Assembly (NCBI GenBank): GCA_029582155.1
Contig: CM055895.1
Span: 43,894,578-43,958,577 of the forward strand
Length of the DNA: 64,000 bases
Direction of reading: 5' to 3'
DNA from: Panopea generosa
Lineage: Eukaryota; Mollusca; Bivalvia; Adapedonta; Hiatellidae
The position numbers were made by a program, and so were the translations under genes. How positions within the stretch are numbered: the stretch's first letter is position 1; each line of letters opens with the position of its first letter. Shown piece after piece: positions 61,300 to 64,000 of the stretch. Under the pieces are notes generated by a model. It was given only the letters and a program-made list of their open reading frames with translations. It made no database searches and was not told where the DNA came from.

Positions 61300-61640
61300 T
61301 AATATCACAAAATTCGATGATATCCTCACAAGGCCTGGTGATATAATTATAAACCCGACGATAGTTTGAAAAGGCCCGACGGTAACAAGGTCGGGAGATA
61401 ACGTCCAAACACTCGGTGATTACATCGCAAAGTACGATGATAAACTCATAAGGCCCGCGGATTGTATCACAAATTCCGATGATAGCCTCACAAGACCAAG
61501 GGATATCCTCACAAACACGTTGATCGTTTCAAAAGGCCCATTGATAGAATAACAAAGCTTGGTGATATCGTCACTAAGCACTGTGATAGTCTCATAAGGT
61601 CCGGCGATTACTAAAGAAAGCCTATTTTCACTTTACACGG
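61300..61640. repeat. Degenerate 21-bp tandem array
   Basis: About 15 units with a 20-21-bp period follow the theme 'aaggcccggtgata' plus a seven-base linker ending 'tcac'. Units alternate loosely between 'aaggcc' and 'aaa' starts, hinting at a 42-bp higher-order unit. Copies are strongly diverged, so the array is old. No stable open frame. Confidence 0.8.
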
Positions 61641-61653
61641 TGATAGCATTATA

Positions 61654-61836
61654 ATGCCCTGTGCTTATCTTAAAATGCACGGTGATAACCTTGTTATAAT
61701 TTCAACGGACTTTGTAAGACTATCGCAGGGCCTTGTAAAGATATGCCCTGTGCTTATCTTAAAATGCACGGTGATAACCTGATATTGCTCGGTGACAACT
61801 ACACAATACCTTGTTATAATTTCAACGGACTTTGTA
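61654..61836. repeat. Recent tandem duplication with internal 31-bp deletion
   Basis: 61,743-61,836 (94 bp) and 61,654-61,716 (63 bp) are identical except that the first copy lacks 31 bases beginning 'tgatattgctcggtgac'. The missing piece is bounded by ACC on both sides, consistent with microhomology-mediated loss. The duplicated segment contains units related to the adjacent 21-bp array. Confidence 0.88.
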
Positions 61837-61839
61837 GCG

Positions 61840-62940
61840 GATAGGGGGCGTATCTGACTGGTGATTTCTTCCGAACCAAAAAATACAAATCGTTATGACG
61901 GGCGTGGGGTGACGTAATGAACACAAAGTTATTTGGTTGTGCGCCTGATCCACGTTAACATGTACATTGTGATTATATTGCCATAAAAGGCAAGCGCGAT
62001 AGATAATTTCAATAAAACGAATAAATCTGTTTCAAACCCGTTACCATTATTACTGCCCACTTTGGTATGACCAGTTATTTATGATGGTTCAGAGCACTGT
62101 TATGATTGTATTTTTTTATATTCAGATTTTAAAGCAATGTCTTTCTCATTAAAACTCAGTTTTACACCACAGGTTTGTATACAACCAAACCTTTTATAGT
62201 TTAGTAAGACATGTAAATATAGTCAATACATGCACATAGACGGTAAAAAAAAAAAGAATGGAAAGAATTTTAAGAATGTAAAGATATCTCTGTTTATGTA
62301 GGTACGCGTATTTTCTAAGCTGCTATTTCAATTTACAAACTGTATATACAGATGCTTTTAAATAACAATTAATATTATACACTTAAATACAAGCCTTTGA
62401 AACTGTACCACACACAGCTGTGCCATGAGTTTCTAAACCACTCGCGGATTCGGTTTGCCGTAATGAGAAACATACACTATTTATCATATTAATGCATAAA
62501 ACAAGATTAAAATGTAGGTTTTATTCTTGAAGGGGCAATCGTGCTGCTTTAATAATAACGTTTCTTTATCATTCGCAAGCATATTTCGAATAACAACACA
62601 AATAAAACCATTTACAGTTATTCGCTTCTTTTCAGCCGAAACTAAAACGATTAGAGTACAATGTGTTTTGTAAATAAATATTGTATTTTGCTAATAAATT
62701 GCTTACATATCCGAATCTGCAATATGGCTATCTCATTAACCATGCCATCGGTCTTTGCAAAACACAGTATCCACGTGTTTTTGATATTATGATATATATC
62801 GTTATATATAAACCATGTCATATATATATGATGTGATAAATATAAAAGCAATAATAAACTAATAACTGATTAATGAACTTGTATCTTAAGATACTTTGTT
62901 GGAATATATTTAATAATCTGAATGAAGTTTATTTATTATA
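61840..62940. other. Non-coding AT-rich interval
   Basis: No gene recognised. The minus frame at 62651-62851 has no domain. The interval ends at the TA preceding the Tc1-like element. Confidence 0.5.
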
Positions 62941-64000
62941 TACTAGCGGAAAAAAAGAAACTGTGCATGTGTAAAATGTTAATGTATCGCTCAATTTTAT
63001 AAATAAAAGCTTGAAACTTTACACAGGTAAGTTGTGTATCCTTCTCTGTCATTAACACTGGTCAGTGCATGAGTTGCACGGGTAGTTTGTCTGTCTGGCT
63101 AACGTCTTCGTTTTCACGTTTTTTTTCGGCCAGCAGTCAATCGCAAACACGTTTGTCGCCTAAACCATGTGTAAAAGCATAGTGTTGATACCTGTAAGAC
63201 ACAAAAACCAGCATAATTTTGAAAAACTTCTTTGATACGCCATGCCAAGGTTGAATGAAACTGACAGATACCGCGCCGTAGGCATGATTGAAGCTGGTGT
63301 ACGTCATACTGACGTTGCCAGACAATTTGGTGTGCACCGAAATACTGTTAACGCCATGTGGAGATGGTACCAACAGTTTGGGACCACCAGAGACCGGCCT
63401 CGGTCAGGATGTCCACCCGTAACGTCTAATCGCCAGGATACGTACATCCGGGTCGCTCATCTTTTTGAACGACTCAGAATTGCTGCTTTGACGGCTAGAA
63501 GTATTCCTGGCCTTAGAAGAATTAGTACCCGAACGATACGTAATCGATTGCTTGAACGAGGCATACGTCCACGACGTCCAGCCATACGTCCTGTTCTACA
63601 GCAACATCATCGTGTAGCACGTTTTGCCTGGTGTAGACGACACATACACTTCACGCAACACGACTGGGCACGTGTTCTTTTCACGGATGAGTCCAGGTTT
63701 CATCTTGACAGCAGCGACGGTCGTTCTAGAGTGTACCGTCGTGTTGGTGAACGTTTCCATGACAGTTGTGTGATTCAACGACGTCCATTCGGCTGAGGTA
63801 GTGTCATGGTGTGCGGTAGCATCTCATCCCTTGGCAGAACAGCTCTTGTGGTTGTGGGCGGCACACTTACAGGCATCAGATACAGTGACGAAATCATACG
63901 GCCTCACGTCCTTCCATTTGTGCAGCAACGTAACGCCACGCTGCAACAGGATGACGCTTGCCCGCACGTGGCGCGGGTCGTCACCGACTTCTTGATCCAG
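62941..64000 (+). mobile_element. Tc1-like DNA transposon, left part (cut by window end)
   Basis: The element probably starts at the TA in 'tatatactagcggaaaaaaa' (about 62,940), about 300 bp upstream of the transposase start, and runs off the window. The change from AT-rich DNA to visibly GC-richer DNA happens inside it, near 63,100. The right end is outside the window, so terminal inverted repeats and the target duplication cannot be confirmed. Confidence 0.7.
63242..64000 (+). pseudogene. Tc1-like transposase, interrupted by one in-frame stop, 3' end off window
   Basis: The frame from ATG 63,242 encodes 184 residues to a TGA at 63,794-63,796, then stays open in the same frame for 68 codons to the window edge. 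Residues about 8-48 form a helix-turn-helix of the paired type ('DVARQFGVHRNTVNAMW'). Residues 50-56 ('RDRPRSG') are a GRPR-like motif. About 84-110 is the second helix-turn-helix ('ISTRTIRNRLLERG'). 'VLFTDESRF' holds the first catalytic Asp (D149). The second Asp lies beyond the stop, in 'LQQDDACPH' (codon at 63,950), about 88 positions later, as usual for Tc1-like enzymes. The third acidic residue is outside the window. The single nonsense change and otherwise clean frame suggest a young, inactivated copy. The frames at 63596-63778 (minus) and 63801-63995 are shadows. Confidence 0.93.

Overview
This window looks like AT-rich, intergenic, repeat-dominated DNA from an animal. A mollusc, most likely a bivalve, is my best guess. 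That guess rests on several co-occurring tRNA-derived SINE families, a Tc1-like transposon, a LINE fragment and abundant minisatellites. It is inference; no species-diagnostic gene is present. I find no intact host protein-coding gene, rRNA or functional tRNA gene in 64 kb. Open frames are short, are not conserved between paralogous copies, or fall inside tandem repeats.

Layout. (1) 1-18,000 holds an old segmental duplication: copy A (1-6,480), copy B (10,560-14,345) and a more diverged partial copy C (about 15,780-18,000). Copy A carries a roughly 1.87-kb insertion that contains an array of about 17 copies of an 82-bp repeat. Copy B lacks it and instead ends next to a 31-bp tandem array (14,375-15,190). 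(2) 19,560-45,960 is a second, tandem segmental duplication built from blocks I call L, X and Y, present about four times with different deletions and insertions. One copy of X is followed by a 3.5-kb array of about 79 copies of a 45-bp unit. The paralogous site near 26.3 kb has only one monomer. (3) 46-62.9 kb is single-copy-looking AT-rich DNA with SINEs, a 29-bp array split by an insertion, a 186-bp MITE with 39-bp inverted termini, hairpin-bearing LINE-like 3' tails and a degenerate 21-bp array. (4) From about 62.94 kb to the window end lies the left part of a GC-richer Tc1-like transposon whose transposase is broken by an in-frame TGA.

How the parts relate. Because the same blocks occur several times, the paralogs act as each other's 'empty sites'. 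Several insertions (a 383-bp element with an 11-bp target duplication, a SINE with a 14-bp target duplication, a 5'-truncated LINE) and one 2.4-kb deletion can therefore be placed in relative order from this sequence alone. All homology statements come from reading and aligning by eye. Block boundaries are uncertain by tens of bases, and no identity values were computed.
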